Shown: positions 24,000 to 31,387 of the stretch, one piece after another
Layout: each line of letters begins with the position of its first letter
Numbering within the stretch: the stretch's first letter is position 1
Origin: Bacteroidota bacterium
Lineage (GTDB): Bacteria > Bacteroidota > Bacteroidia > Bacteroidales > FEN-979
Assembly: GCA_026391835.1 (NCBI GenBank)
Contig: JAPLDF010000047.1
Span: 1-64,000, forward strand
DNA: 64,000 bases
Direction: 5' to 3'
The notes under the pieces: model-generated
The model's database searches: none
Told to the model about the DNA's origin: nothing
Seen by the model: only the letters and a program-made list of their open reading frames with translations
Translations under genes and position numbers: made by a program

Positions 24000-24581
24000 T
24001 TACTTTGTACCGGCATGATGAGGATTCATGGCCTGTACAAGTCTCAGGGTATAGGACAATGATTTCCTGACATCGGGTGAATTCAGCTGTTTCAGGATAG
24101 CGAAAAGCGATTTGTTGTCGAGTCTGTCATCCATGGTGGTTTCGGCAAGGGCTTTTGAAGTGCGGCTGAGTGCGGCTATGATATCGGGTTGCGTCAGGTT
24201 CCTGACAATGTCGAAATAGCCTTTCTGGTCAAACTCATTCATTTTGTTTACAGCATCCAGCCCCATCTGGTGGAGTACAGGGGAAATGTCTTTCATGAAA
24301 TCCTTTGCGCTCTCTATCATTTCGAGCATTTCATAAAACGTGTCGATATTCTGAAGGATCTTTATCAGAAGCATGGGGATCCCGCTGTGGTCAAAGTCAA
24401 CCTGTGATTTATCGAGCATCACCACCGTATGATGGAAGGCATCTTTTGCCACAATGCTCAGGTCTGATACCAGGTCGTCGAATTCTTCGCGATTCCGCTT
24501 CTGTTGCTCGACACTTTCAAGGATCAGGTCCAGTTTACGGTTGATCTGGTCGATTTGTTCCTGGATATTGTTTTCTGACAT
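24000..24581 (-). CDS. DUF1641-family protein
   Basis: 193 residues, largely helical and without membrane segments or a signal peptide. An N-terminal coiled coil (IQEQIDQINRKLDLILESV) leads into the DUF1641 region, which includes RNLTQPDIIAALSRTSKAL and LNSPDVRKSLSYTLRLVQAM. DUF1641 proteins recur beside SQR-like flavoproteins and some formate dehydrogenases, but their role is unknown. Here the gene is 11 bases after the SQR-like gene, so it is tightly coupled and may act as an accessory or membrane-docking factor. Confidence 0.8.
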   Translation of the reverse strand: MSENNIQEQIDQINRKLDLILESVEQQKRNREEFDDLVSDLSIVAKDAFHHTVVMLDKSQVDFDHSGIPMLLIKILQNIDTFYEMLEMIESAKDFMKDISPVLHQMGLDAVNKMNEFDQKGYFDIVRNLTQPDIIAALSRTSKALAETTMDDRLDNKSLFAILKQLNSPDVRKSLSYTLRLVQAMNPHHAGTK

Positions 24582-24592
24582 AACGCTACGGA

Positions 24593-25822
24593 TTACATTT
24601 TTTTACCAGCCATCGTCATTTTTGAATCGATGGGCATCTCTTTGCCTTTGAGCAGGATATGCCAGTAAATCCACCGGAACAGGAGTTTGCCGTAATGGTT
24701 CATCCGCGTTTCCTTCAGCAACCCGAAAGGGCCGATCCCGGGAAAAGGGAAGGATCCGGGAAGTGGCTCGGTATCATAGTTGAAGTCAATCAGGGCGCCT
24801 TTTCCAAAACCGGTTTCGATGTAGCAGTTGGAATGTCCGTCGAACGACTCGGTGAACGGACGGTTTTCAATGGCGCACATCAGGTTTTCGGTCAGCACAT
24901 CAGCCTGGAAATGCACAACCGATCCGGCCTTGGAGGTGGGGAAATTCCCGGCATCGCCGATCACAAAAATATTGGGAAAGAAATCTGATTGCAGGGTATG
25001 TTTGTGGGCTTTTGCAAAATCCATCTCATCCCCGAGACCGCTGCGGCCGATCATTGCGTCACCTTTATGCACAGGAACGGTTACGAGGCAGTCGAAGGGG
25101 ATTTCCCGGTCATCATAGGAGACAAGCATTTTGCGGTCATTGTCAACTTTTTCGAGATAGAAATCCGGGATGATATTGATATTTTTCTCCTCCAGCAACG
25201 CCCCCAGGACCTTCGACGCCCGTGGTTTTGTGAACGCCCCTGACATCGGGGTGGCGTAGGAGATATTCACTTTGCTGCGAACGCCCCTTTCAACAAAGAA
25301 GGCATCTGCGAACATCACAAATTCGAGGGGCGCTACCGGGCATTTGATCGGAACATCAGCGATATTGAGCACCAGCTCACCTCCCGGCCAGGTTTTAAAA
25401 AAATCGGCAAGTGCTGTGGCACCCTCGATGGTATAAAAATCGAAGATGTTTTTATGCCACAGCGGTCCTTTCAAACCGGGTGTCTCTTCGGGAACCACCC
25501 GTGTGCCGGTGGCAATAATCAGGTAGTCATATCTCAGGGAGATGCCATCTTTTAACATGACATGATTGTTGGCGCCGTCGATGCGGTCGATCTCCTGAAA
25601 AATCACCTCCACCCCCAGCGGAAGGAAACTGGTTTTTGGCTTCACGACATCCGGCCGGGTGTACATCCCAAACGGGATAAACAAAAACCCGGGCTGGTAG
25701 TAGTGTGTTTTGTGCTGGTCCACAATGGTGATTTCCCACTCGTCGCGGGCCAGGAGTTTCCGCATTTTGTTGGCCATGATGGTGCCACCGGTGCCTGCTC
25801 CAAGGATTAACAGTCGCTTCAT
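24593..25822 (-). CDS. Sulfide:quinone oxidoreductase-like flavoprotein
   Basis: 409 residues. The FAD-binding GxGxxG is LILGAGTGGTIMA; the second FAD motif is FVIGDAGNFPTSKAGSVV (about 286-303). Candidate redox cysteines are Cys161 in PIKCPVAPLEF (the conserved SQR/FCSD position) and Cys333 in HSNCYIETG. The third Cys of type I SQR is not evident. The C-terminal amphipathic helices (LLFRWIYWHILLKG) can dock to the membrane. The likely reaction oxidises sulfide to sulfane sulfur with quinone reduction. It leads a unit with DUF1641, TusE and DsrE genes, which would receive the sulfur. Confidence 0.87.
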   Translation of the reverse strand: MKRLLILGAGTGGTIMANKMRKLLARDEWEITIVDQHKTHYYQPGFLFIPFGMYTRPDVVKPKTSFLPLGVEVIFQEIDRIDGANNHVMLKDGISLRYDYLIIATGTRVVPEETPGLKGPLWHKNIFDFYTIEGATALADFFKTWPGGELVLNIADVPIKCPVAPLEFVMFADAFFVERGVRSKVNISYATPMSGAFTKPRASKVLGALLEEKNINIIPDFYLEKVDNDRKMLVSYDDREIPFDCLVTVPVHKGDAMIGRSGLGDEMDFAKAHKHTLQSDFFPNIFVIGDAGNFPTSKAGSVVHFQADVLTENLMCAIENRPFTESFDGHSNCYIETGFGKGALIDFNYDTEPLPGSFPFPGIGPFGLLKETRMNHYGKLLFRWIYWHILLKGKEMPIDSKMTMAGKKM

Positions 25823-25881
25823 GTTTCAGAAATTAGTTAAATATGTTCGCTTGAAATATTTCTTCAACGTATATGTATGCA

Positions 25882-25889
25882 CAAAAATA
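25882..25889 (-). promoter_or_regulatory. -7 promoter box for the SQR-like gene
   Basis: TATTTTTG on the minus strand matches TAnnTTTG, 59 bases upstream of the SQR-like ATG. The palindrome at 25916-25935 is centred about 48 bases upstream of the inferred transcription start, a usual place for an activator. Confidence 0.5.
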
Positions 25890-25915
25890 GATATATAATT
25901 TATACGATTTAATAG

Positions 25916-25935
25916 TTTGTTAAAAATTTAACAAA
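25916..25935. promoter_or_regulatory. 20-bp palindrome upstream of the SQR-like gene
   Basis: TTTGTTAAA-AA-TTTAACAAA is a perfect inverted repeat with 9-base arms, just upstream of the predicted SQR promoter. It is a candidate operator for a dimeric regulator. Its half-site is partly shared with the kamA upstream palindrome. Confidence 0.45.
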
Positions 25936-26389
25936 ATATTTTTGGTTACGTGGAATTCTGCCGGTGGATATAACTTTAGCTCCCAGGGACCCTTCCCTGG
26001 CTCCTTAAAGGACTGCTCTTAATAGACATCTTTTAAATCAAGAAATGCCAATTCTGATTCTGTGTGTATGTGAATTTCTTCAAGCTGAATCCCGGTCTGG
26101 TTCAACCCCTGCCGGGGCTGGCTACAAGCGGATATTACGTAGATGAAATTGACAAATCAGGATGAGTTGGTACAATTACGATAAATCAAAAATGTATTAC
26201 ATGCGTGATTCATAATTACGTTTATCGTGTCCCTGGCAAACACCGTAACCGGAATGCCCCTCCATTTCGTCAGTTAACGGAATGTGTGAATTATATAACT
26301 TTTATCCATAATTGTATAATAATACCCGGCATAAAGGGGTTGATATTTGCAGCGTTCTTAGTTTATTAGAATATTTATGATTTTCTCCT
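25936..26389. other. Long divergent intergenic region without a gene
   Basis: This is part of a 598-base gap between the SQR-like gene and the coiled-coil lipoprotein. No frame with coding character was found. A small hairpin, CCAGGG-N6-CCCTGG, lies at 25983-26000. The rest is AT-rich with several TTTTTG and TATAAC stretches. The length would allow a small RNA or long leaders, but I see no known riboswitch or tRNA. Confidence 0.4.
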
Positions 26390-26397
26390 TATTTTTG
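26390..26397 (+). promoter_or_regulatory. -7 promoter box for the coiled-coil lipoprotein
   Basis: TATTTTTG matches TAnnTTTG and ends 23 bases before the ATG at 26421. Confidence 0.45.
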
Positions 26398-26420
26398 CCT
26401 CAAATTAAAAACCAATTCAA

Positions 26421-27272
26421 ATGAAAAATTACTTTTTGCTTTTATTAATCCCGGTGTTTTTTGCCTGCGGACGTGCAGCTGAGAAAAAAGCCCTGGAATT
26501 GCAGTCGAAGACTGACAGTCTTATGAGCCAAACCATGCAAAAAGATGAAGCGATCAACGAGTTTATCCGCTCCATCAACGACATCCAGGGAACCCTGGAT
26601 ACCATCAAGCAGAAAGAGAACATCATCAACCTGACAACGGATCGTGGTGGTGAATTAAAACTTTCAGCCAAGGATCAGATCAAGAACGATATCCAGACCA
26701 TTTATGGTTTGATGCAAAAGAACAAGGAGACTATCAGCGCCCTTTCAAGAAAATTGAAAAATTCGAACCTGAAGGTCAGTGAGCTAAATAAAATGGTTGA
26801 GCGGTTAAACAAGGACCTTGCCGACAAAGCTGTCCAGATTGAGGATTTGCGCAGTAAACTTTCAAAACTCAACGCTTCTTTTGAAATGGCCAACCTGAAG
26901 ATCGATACCCTCTCGCGTACTGTAAAAGACCAGGGATCGCAGATCAACAACCAGTCGCAGACACTTGCCGCCCAGGATGAGGCGCTGCATACAGCCTATT
27001 ACGTGATCGGCACCAACAAAGAACTGAAGAAAAGCGGCATTATCAAAAGCGGCGAAGTGCTCTCTGATTTCAACAAGGACCTTTTCACAAAAATCGATGA
27101 CCGCAAAGTGACTGAGATTCCAATCCTGAGCAAAAAGGCAAAAATCCTTTCAAGTCACCCGACGAGCGCCTATAAGTTCACCGGTGATAAAAAAGTGATC
27201 CAGGCCTTGCAGATCCTTGACTACAAAGCTTTCTGGTCAAATTCAAAATACCTCGTTATCGTCGTTGATTGA
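26421..27272 (+). CDS. Coiled-coil lipoprotein of unknown function
   Basis: 283 residues. The signal LLLLIPVFFACGRAAEKK predicts a lipoprotein with the lipidated Cys at residue 16. Residues about 20-200 are a long heptad-rich coiled coil (SALSRKLKNSNLKVSELNK; LADKAVQIEDLRSKLSKLN). The C-terminal 80 residues form a small globular region (LHTAYYVIGTNKELKKSG, then PILSKKAKILSSHPTSAYKF). Proteins of this build are widespread in Bacteroidota as envelope lipoproteins, but the role is not known to me. It is a single-gene unit with its own promoter box and a strong terminator. Confidence 0.75.
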   Translation: MKNYFLLLLIPVFFACGRAAEKKALELQSKTDSLMSQTMQKDEAINEFIRSINDIQGTLDTIKQKENIINLTTDRGGELKLSAKDQIKNDIQTIYGLMQKNKETISALSRKLKNSNLKVSELNKMVERLNKDLADKAVQIEDLRSKLSKLNASFEMANLKIDTLSRTVKDQGSQINNQSQTLAAQDEALHTAYYVIGTNKELKKSGIIKSGEVLSDFNKDLFTKIDDRKVTEIPILSKKAKILSSHPTSAYKFTGDKKVIQALQILDYKAFWSNSKYLVIVVD

Positions 27273-27291
27273 TAATTAACCAATGAATATG

Positions 27292-27325
27292 AAGGGGGCC
27301 TCGTCAGGGGTACCCCTTTTTTTTT
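27292..27325 (+). terminator. Rho-independent terminator after the coiled-coil lipoprotein
   Basis: AAGGGG and CCCCTT pair around a loop that itself contains part of the AGGGGTACCCCT palindrome, followed by a run of nine T residues. Confidence 0.75.
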
Positions 27326-27355
27326 GATCTTTGCCCAAAAATAAATACTCCCATT

Positions 27356-28372
27356 ATGCGCCTGATTTTTTTTGTTACCCTCATTTCTCTTACAGCTGCT
27401 TTGCAGGTGAATGCCCAGAAAGGGCAGACGGGCCAGTTTAAAATTGCCTTTTACAATACTGAGAACTGTTTTGACACCATCGATGATCCAAATAAAAGCG
27501 ACGAAGACTTTTTACCATCTTCAAAGGTTGCCTGGACCAGCGCCCGGTATACGCACAAAATCAACAACATCGCCAGGGCACTGGCTTCGATTGACAGCGT
27601 AAACCTTCCCGCCATCATTGGACTGGCAGAGGTTGAAAACATTTCCGTTCTGAACGACCTGATCACCAAAACCCGCCTTCGGTCGGGGAACTACCAGGCA
27701 ATACTGGAGGAGGGAAGTGATCCGAGAGGCATTGATGTCGCGTTGATTTTCAGGAAGAACATCATGAAGTATATCAGCCATCACGCCTTTCCATCGGCAC
27801 AATCCTTTAAAACCCGGTCAGTTTTATACGTCAGGCTCGCCGATGCAAAGAAAGACACCTTCCACCTCTTTGTAAATCACTGGAAGTCGCGTTCCGGCGG
27901 TGCCACTGAAACAGAACCCCAGCGCCTTGAGAATGCCACGACCTTGAAACATCTTACAGATTCACTGCTGGCGCGCAACCCAAAATCGAACATCGTGATC
28001 ATGGGCGACTTCAATGATGAGCCCGCCAACAAAAGCCTTTCAGAAGTTCTTGGCGCGCAGCAACCTGGAAAGAAAATCACGCCGACCGGGTTGTATAACC
28101 TGATGTACGAACGTTTCCTGAAAGGCGAAGGGACATTGTATTACAAGGACTGGGACCTGTTCGATCAATTTGTTGTCACAGGAAATCTGCTGGAGAAGAA
28201 AAACGGTAAAGGCGCGGTGATCCGGTCGCCCTATGCATACATCTTCAAACCTGAATGGCTGTTGTATAAAAACAAGGCCGGCGAGATGTTGCCAAACCGC
28301 ACTGCAGGTTCAAAGGAGTATTTCGGGGGATACAGCGACCACATGCCTGTATATGTGACGGTGTTCAATTAG
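27356..28372 (+). CDS. Secreted endonuclease/exonuclease/phosphatase-family protein
   Basis: 338 residues with a Sec signal peptide (FFVTLISLTAALQVNAQ). All EEP motifs are present: FKIAFYNTENCFDT (Asn), GLAEVENISVL (metal Glu), LFVNHWKSRSGG (His), IVIMGDFNDEP (Asp/Asn) and GGYSDHMPVYV (Asp/His). It should be an extracellular or periplasmic Mg-dependent nuclease or phosphodiesterase. It has no T9SS tail, unlike the PLD and lamin-tail proteins about 5-10 kb away. Its stop codon TAG is immediately continued by a 17-copy AGCAATG array. Confidence 0.88.
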   Translation: MRLIFFVTLISLTAALQVNAQKGQTGQFKIAFYNTENCFDTIDDPNKSDEDFLPSSKVAWTSARYTHKINNIARALASIDSVNLPAIIGLAEVENISVLNDLITKTRLRSGNYQAILEEGSDPRGIDVALIFRKNIMKYISHHAFPSAQSFKTRSVLYVRLADAKKDTFHLFVNHWKSRSGGATETEPQRLENATTLKHLTDSLLARNPKSNIVIMGDFNDEPANKSLSEVLGAQQPGKKITPTGLYNLMYERFLKGEGTLYYKDWDLFDQFVVTGNLLEKKNGKGAVIRSPYAYIFKPEWLLYKNKAGEMLPNRTAGSKEYFGGYSDHMPVYVTVFN

Positions 28373-28488
28373 CAATGAGCAATGAGCAATGAGCAATGAG
28401 CAATGAGCAATGAGCAATGAGCAATGAGCAATGAGCAATGAGCAATGAGCAATGAGCAATGAGCAATGAGCAATGAGCAATGAGCAAT
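28371..28488. repeat. Tandem 7-bp array AGCAATG, about 17 copies
   Basis: A near-perfect tandem array of AGCAATG that begins inside the stop codon of the EEP nuclease gene. Inverse words (TTGTTCA / TTGCTCA) follow at 28499-28543 and end at the stop codon of the convergent YwqK-like gene, so the gap can form a long imperfect hairpin. Confidence 0.95.
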
Positions 28489-28498
28489 ACAGGGAAAT

Positions 28499-28543
28499 TA
28501 TTGTTCACCATATTGTTCATTGCTCATTGTTCATTGTTCATTA
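28499..28543. repeat. Inverse arm of the AGCAATG array
   Basis: TTGTTCA, TTGCTCA and ATTGTTCA words, the reverse complement of the preceding array with single-base variants. The last word runs into the TAA of the YwqK-like gene on the minus strand. Confidence 0.85.
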
Positions 28544-28975
28544 TTTTGCAGGTGTTGAGTAATCCAGTTCCCTGAGCAGGCGACCGTTTTCATCAAAGAA
28601 CCGCCATTTCCCGACACGCATATCTTCTTTATAAAAGCCGTCATACCGTATCTTTCCATTCTCGAAATAGGTAGTTCTTTTGCCTTCTGATTTGCCGTTG
28701 ACATAGGTTCCTTCACTCCAAAGTTTCCCGTTTTCATACCAGTAGGTCCATTTGCCGTCGCGTTTGTTATCCTTGTAGGTTCCCTCCATCTGGGCATGCT
28801 TGTTGGCATAATAGGTGGTTTCCCTGATCAGTTCACGGCCTTCGCCCCTGCCTTTGTAAACGCAGAGCCGCTTCGTGGAGCCGTCAGGATAGGTTTCTTC
28901 AATCACCTTATTTTCAAAACGGCAGGAAGCTAAACTGAATATGAGCAAGGTTAGGAGCAGAATTTTTGTTTTCAT
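28541..28975 (-). CDS. YwqK/MORN-variant repeat lipoprotein
   Basis: 144 residues from MKTKILLLTLLIF. The lipoprotein signal LLIFSLASCRFEN places the Cys at residue 18. The rest consists of about five 20-22-residue MORN_2/YwqK repeats, such as GTYKDNKRDGKWTYWYENGK and GKSEGKRTTYFENGKIRYDG. Proteins with these repeats are sometimes labelled YwqK antitoxins, but a secreted lipoprotein is more likely a surface or binding scaffold. No toxin gene is adjacent. Confidence 0.85.
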   Translation of the reverse strand: MKTKILLLTLLIFSLASCRFENKVIEETYPDGSTKRLCVYKGRGEGRELIRETTYYANKHAQMEGTYKDNKRDGKWTYWYENGKLWSEGTYVNGKSEGKRTTYFENGKIRYDGFYKEDMRVGKWRFFDENGRLLRELDYSTPAK

Positions 28976-29038
28976 TCGTTCAACGATTTCTATGTTTGTT
29001 TTTATTGGCATACCTTTAATATGAGCAAGACTGACTTA

Positions 29039-30424
29039 CTATCCTAAAGAAGCCTGGTTTTGGGTTTGAGGTACGTTAAAGATCAGCCGCCGGCCTTTCT
29101 CTGATTCAAAAAAACGGCCATTGTCAAATACCAGGGATCCGTTCACCCAGGTGTGTGTAACACGCGACTTGAAAGTAACTCCTTCAAACGGTGACCATCC
29201 GCATTTATATAAAATATTTCCCGGCTCAACCGTCCACGGGTTGTCGGGATCCACAAGCACCAGGTCGGCTGCATAGCCTTTGCGGATAAAGCCCCGGTTG
29301 CTGATCCTGTAAAGAATGGCCGGTGCATGGCACATCTTCTCCACAATTTTTTCAACGGAGATCTTCCCGAGCTGAAAGAAGCCGAACATCGCAACCAGCG
29401 AGTGCTGGATAAGGGGACCACCCGAGGGGCAGCCTGTGTAGGCGTTTTCTTTCTCCCCTTTCAGGTGCGGGGCGTGATCGGTGGCGATGATGTCAATTTT
29501 ATCGCTTAACAGGCCGGCAAACAGCCCCTCCCGGTCACCGGAAGTCTTGATGGCAGGATTCCACCTGATCCGGGAGCCGAGGTCCTGGTAATCGCGGTCA
29601 TCGAACCAGAGATGATGGATGCACACCTCGCCTGTGATCTTTTTTTCGGCCAGTGGAATGTCGTTGCGCAACAGGCTCAGTTCCTTCTCAGTGGACAGGT
29701 GCGCAAGGTGAATACGGGAGTTGTACAGCACCGCAAGGTTCACCGCCTTCTCTGAAGAGCTGAAGCAAGCTTCGCCAGAGCGGATCAGGGGATGGGCGGA
29801 AACGGGTATCGCCTCGCCATACTGTGCTTTGAACCCGGCCAGGTTATGCTGAATGATCGATTCCTCTTCGGCATGCACCACGATGAGCAGCGGGGATTTT
29901 TCGAAGATTGCCGACAGGGCATCGGGGTTGTCAACCAGCATGTTCCCGGTTGAAGCACCCATGAATATCTTAACGCCGCATATTTTTCCCGGATCAGCCT
30001 GCTCTATTTCCGAAATGTTGTCGTTGGTCGCACCCAGAAAAAAGGAGTAATTTGCCAGGGATCTGAGCGAGGCACGTTCAAATTTGTCTTCCAGGATTTC
30101 CAGGGTAGTGGCATTCGGGATGGTATTGGGCATCTCCATATACGCGGTCACACCCCCCGCCACTGCCGCCCTGCTTTCGGAATAAATATCCCCCTTTTCG
30201 GTCATGCCCGGCTCACGAAAATGCACATGGTCATCAATCACCCCGGGTAAGAGATACTTTTGCTTTGCATCGATGGAAATGGTATCGGCCGGCATCGGGA
30301 AATCAGCAGGGGCATTTCCATGAAATATTTCGGCAATAAGTTCATCCTGCACAAAAACACCCCCGGAAAAACGTTTTCCTTCGTTTACGATCAGTGCATT
30401 ATGGATATAATATGAATTGTTCAT
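29039..30424 (-). CDS. pyrC: Dihydroorotase (amidohydrolase superfamily)
   Basis: 461 residues. The metal-binding HxH is in GVIDDHVHFREPGMTEKGD. The carboxylated Lys is in GVKIFMGASTGN, further metal His residues are in VHAEEES and IHLAHLSTEKE, and the catalytic Asp is in IIATDHAPHLKGEK. The length and RxP motif match class I dihydroorotase (pyrimidine synthesis: carbamoyl-aspartate to dihydroorotate). Other cyclic amidohydrolases (allantoinase, hydantoinase) are less likely, because the FREPGMTEKGD motif is the dihydroorotase form. No other pyr genes are in the window. Confidence 0.9.
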   Translation of the reverse strand: MNNSYYIHNALIVNEGKRFSGGVFVQDELIAEIFHGNAPADFPMPADTISIDAKQKYLLPGVIDDHVHFREPGMTEKGDIYSESRAAVAGGVTAYMEMPNTIPNATTLEILEDKFERASLRSLANYSFFLGATNDNISEIEQADPGKICGVKIFMGASTGNMLVDNPDALSAIFEKSPLLIVVHAEEESIIQHNLAGFKAQYGEAIPVSAHPLIRSGEACFSSSEKAVNLAVLYNSRIHLAHLSTEKELSLLRNDIPLAEKKITGEVCIHHLWFDDRDYQDLGSRIRWNPAIKTSGDREGLFAGLLSDKIDIIATDHAPHLKGEKENAYTGCPSGGPLIQHSLVAMFGFFQLGKISVEKIVEKMCHAPAILYRISNRGFIRKGYAADLVLVDPDNPWTVEPGNILYKCGWSPFEGVTFKSRVTHTWVNGSLVFDNGRFFESEKGRRLIFNVPQTQNQASLG

Positions 30425-30466
30425 TTCTTGGTAACTGAATCATTGAGCCCGGGTTGTTTAAGTTTT

Positions 30467-30557
30467 ACCGCAAAGACGCAAAGACGCGAAAAAAAAGTTG
30501 ATTTCAAAGCCATCCCGGCTGCCAGGCAATTTTGCGTTCCGGCATCTTCGCGGTGAT
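30467..30557. repeat. Inverted word repeat (ACCGCAAAGACGC type)
   Basis: ACCGCAAAGACGCAAAGACGCG on the left faces TTTTGCGTTCCGGCATCTTCGCGG on the right in inverse orientation, around a 40-base centre. It is the same family as the inner words of the element at 18745-18875. Confidence 0.65.
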
Positions 30558-30563
30558 GGGTGA

Positions 30564-31304
30564 CTATGTTTGGCGGGGTTTGTATTTTTTCAACATGCTT
30601 CTCCAGCGCAGGCTGATTACACCCAGCACAGCCTCCTTGAAGATTCCTTTGCTCATTTTTGATTCGCCCATTGTACGGTCGGTAAAGATGATCGGAACCT
30701 CCACGATATTAAATCCGAGCTTCCAGGCAGTATATTTCATCTCGATCTGGAACGCGTACCCGGTAAAGCGGACTTTGCCCAGATCTATCGTTTCGAGTAC
30801 TTTGCGGGTATAGCATTTAAAACCTGCGGTGGTATCCATTACCTTCATCCGGGTAATAAACCGCACATAAATGGAAGCAACATACGACATCAGCACCCTG
30901 CCCATGGGCCAGTTTACAACATTCACGCCGGTAATGTACCGTGATCCGATTACCACATCTCCACCCTGGTTTTTGGCGGCATCATAGAGTTTCAGCAGAT
31001 CGTCGGGGTTATGTGAAAAATCAGCATCCATCTCGAAGATAAAACCATAGCTGCGTTCAAGGGCCCATTTGAATCCGTGGATATAGGCGGTGCCCAATCC
31101 CAGTTTGCCTTTGCGCTCTTCAATAAACAGCCTGTCGGGAAACTCCGTCATGAGTTTTTTCACAATGGCAGCAGTTCCATCGGGGGAGTTATCCTCCACG
31201 ATGAGCACATCCATTGTTTTGGGCAGGGAGAACACCTTACGCAGGATGCGTTCTATATTATCCTTTTCATTGTAGGTAGGGATGATTACCAGGCAATCAG
31301 ACAC
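30564..31304 (-). CDS. Polyprenol-phosphate mannosyltransferase-like glycosyltransferase (GT2, DPM1 type)
   Basis: 246 residues with a GTG start. The GT-A fold nucleotide-sugar site is IIPTYNEKDNIERIL, the acidic motif is VEDNSPDGTA, the metal-binding DxD is EMDADFSHNPDDL, and the downstream VVIGSRYITG is diagnostic for dolichol-phosphate mannose synthase-like enzymes. It lacks C-terminal membrane helices, as in the soluble DPM1 form. It likely transfers mannose or glucose to undecaprenyl phosphate for envelope glycans or protein glycosylation. Confidence 0.88.
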   Translation of the reverse strand: MSDCLVIIPTYNEKDNIERILRKVFSLPKTMDVLIVEDNSPDGTAAIVKKLMTEFPDRLFIEERKGKLGLGTAYIHGFKWALERSYGFIFEMDADFSHNPDDLLKLYDAAKNQGGDVVIGSRYITGVNVVNWPMGRVLMSYVASIYVRFITRMKVMDTTAGFKCYTRKVLETIDLGKVRFTGYAFQIEMKYTAWKLGFNIVEVPIIFTDRTMGESKMSKGIFKEAVLGVISLRWRSMLKKYKPRQT

Positions 31305-31347
31305 GAACCAATTGTTTTAACGTGAATAAAATTTCTCTGAACTAACG

Positions 31348-31378
31348 AAAAAAGGGGCAAGGTATTGCGCCCTGCCCC
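31348..31378 (-). terminator. Rho-independent terminator of the T9SS phospholipase-D gene
   Basis: On the minus strand GGGGCA pairs with TGCCCC, followed by TTTTTT, ten bases after the stop codon of the gene at 31388. Confidence 0.7.
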
Positions 31379-31387
31379 GATTCGCAT

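Noticed and set aside
26098-26115. tRNA T-arm-like sequence GGTTCAACCCC
   Set aside because: No acceptor, anticodon or D-arm pairing could be built around it.
28371-28488. Tandem array considered as a CRISPR array
   Set aside because: The units are 7 bases without spacers, and there are no cas genes in the window.
28541-28975. YwqK-like gene as the antitoxin of a toxin-antitoxin pair
   Set aside because: It carries a lipoprotein signal and has no toxin-like neighbour; the antitoxin label of the family is not supported here.
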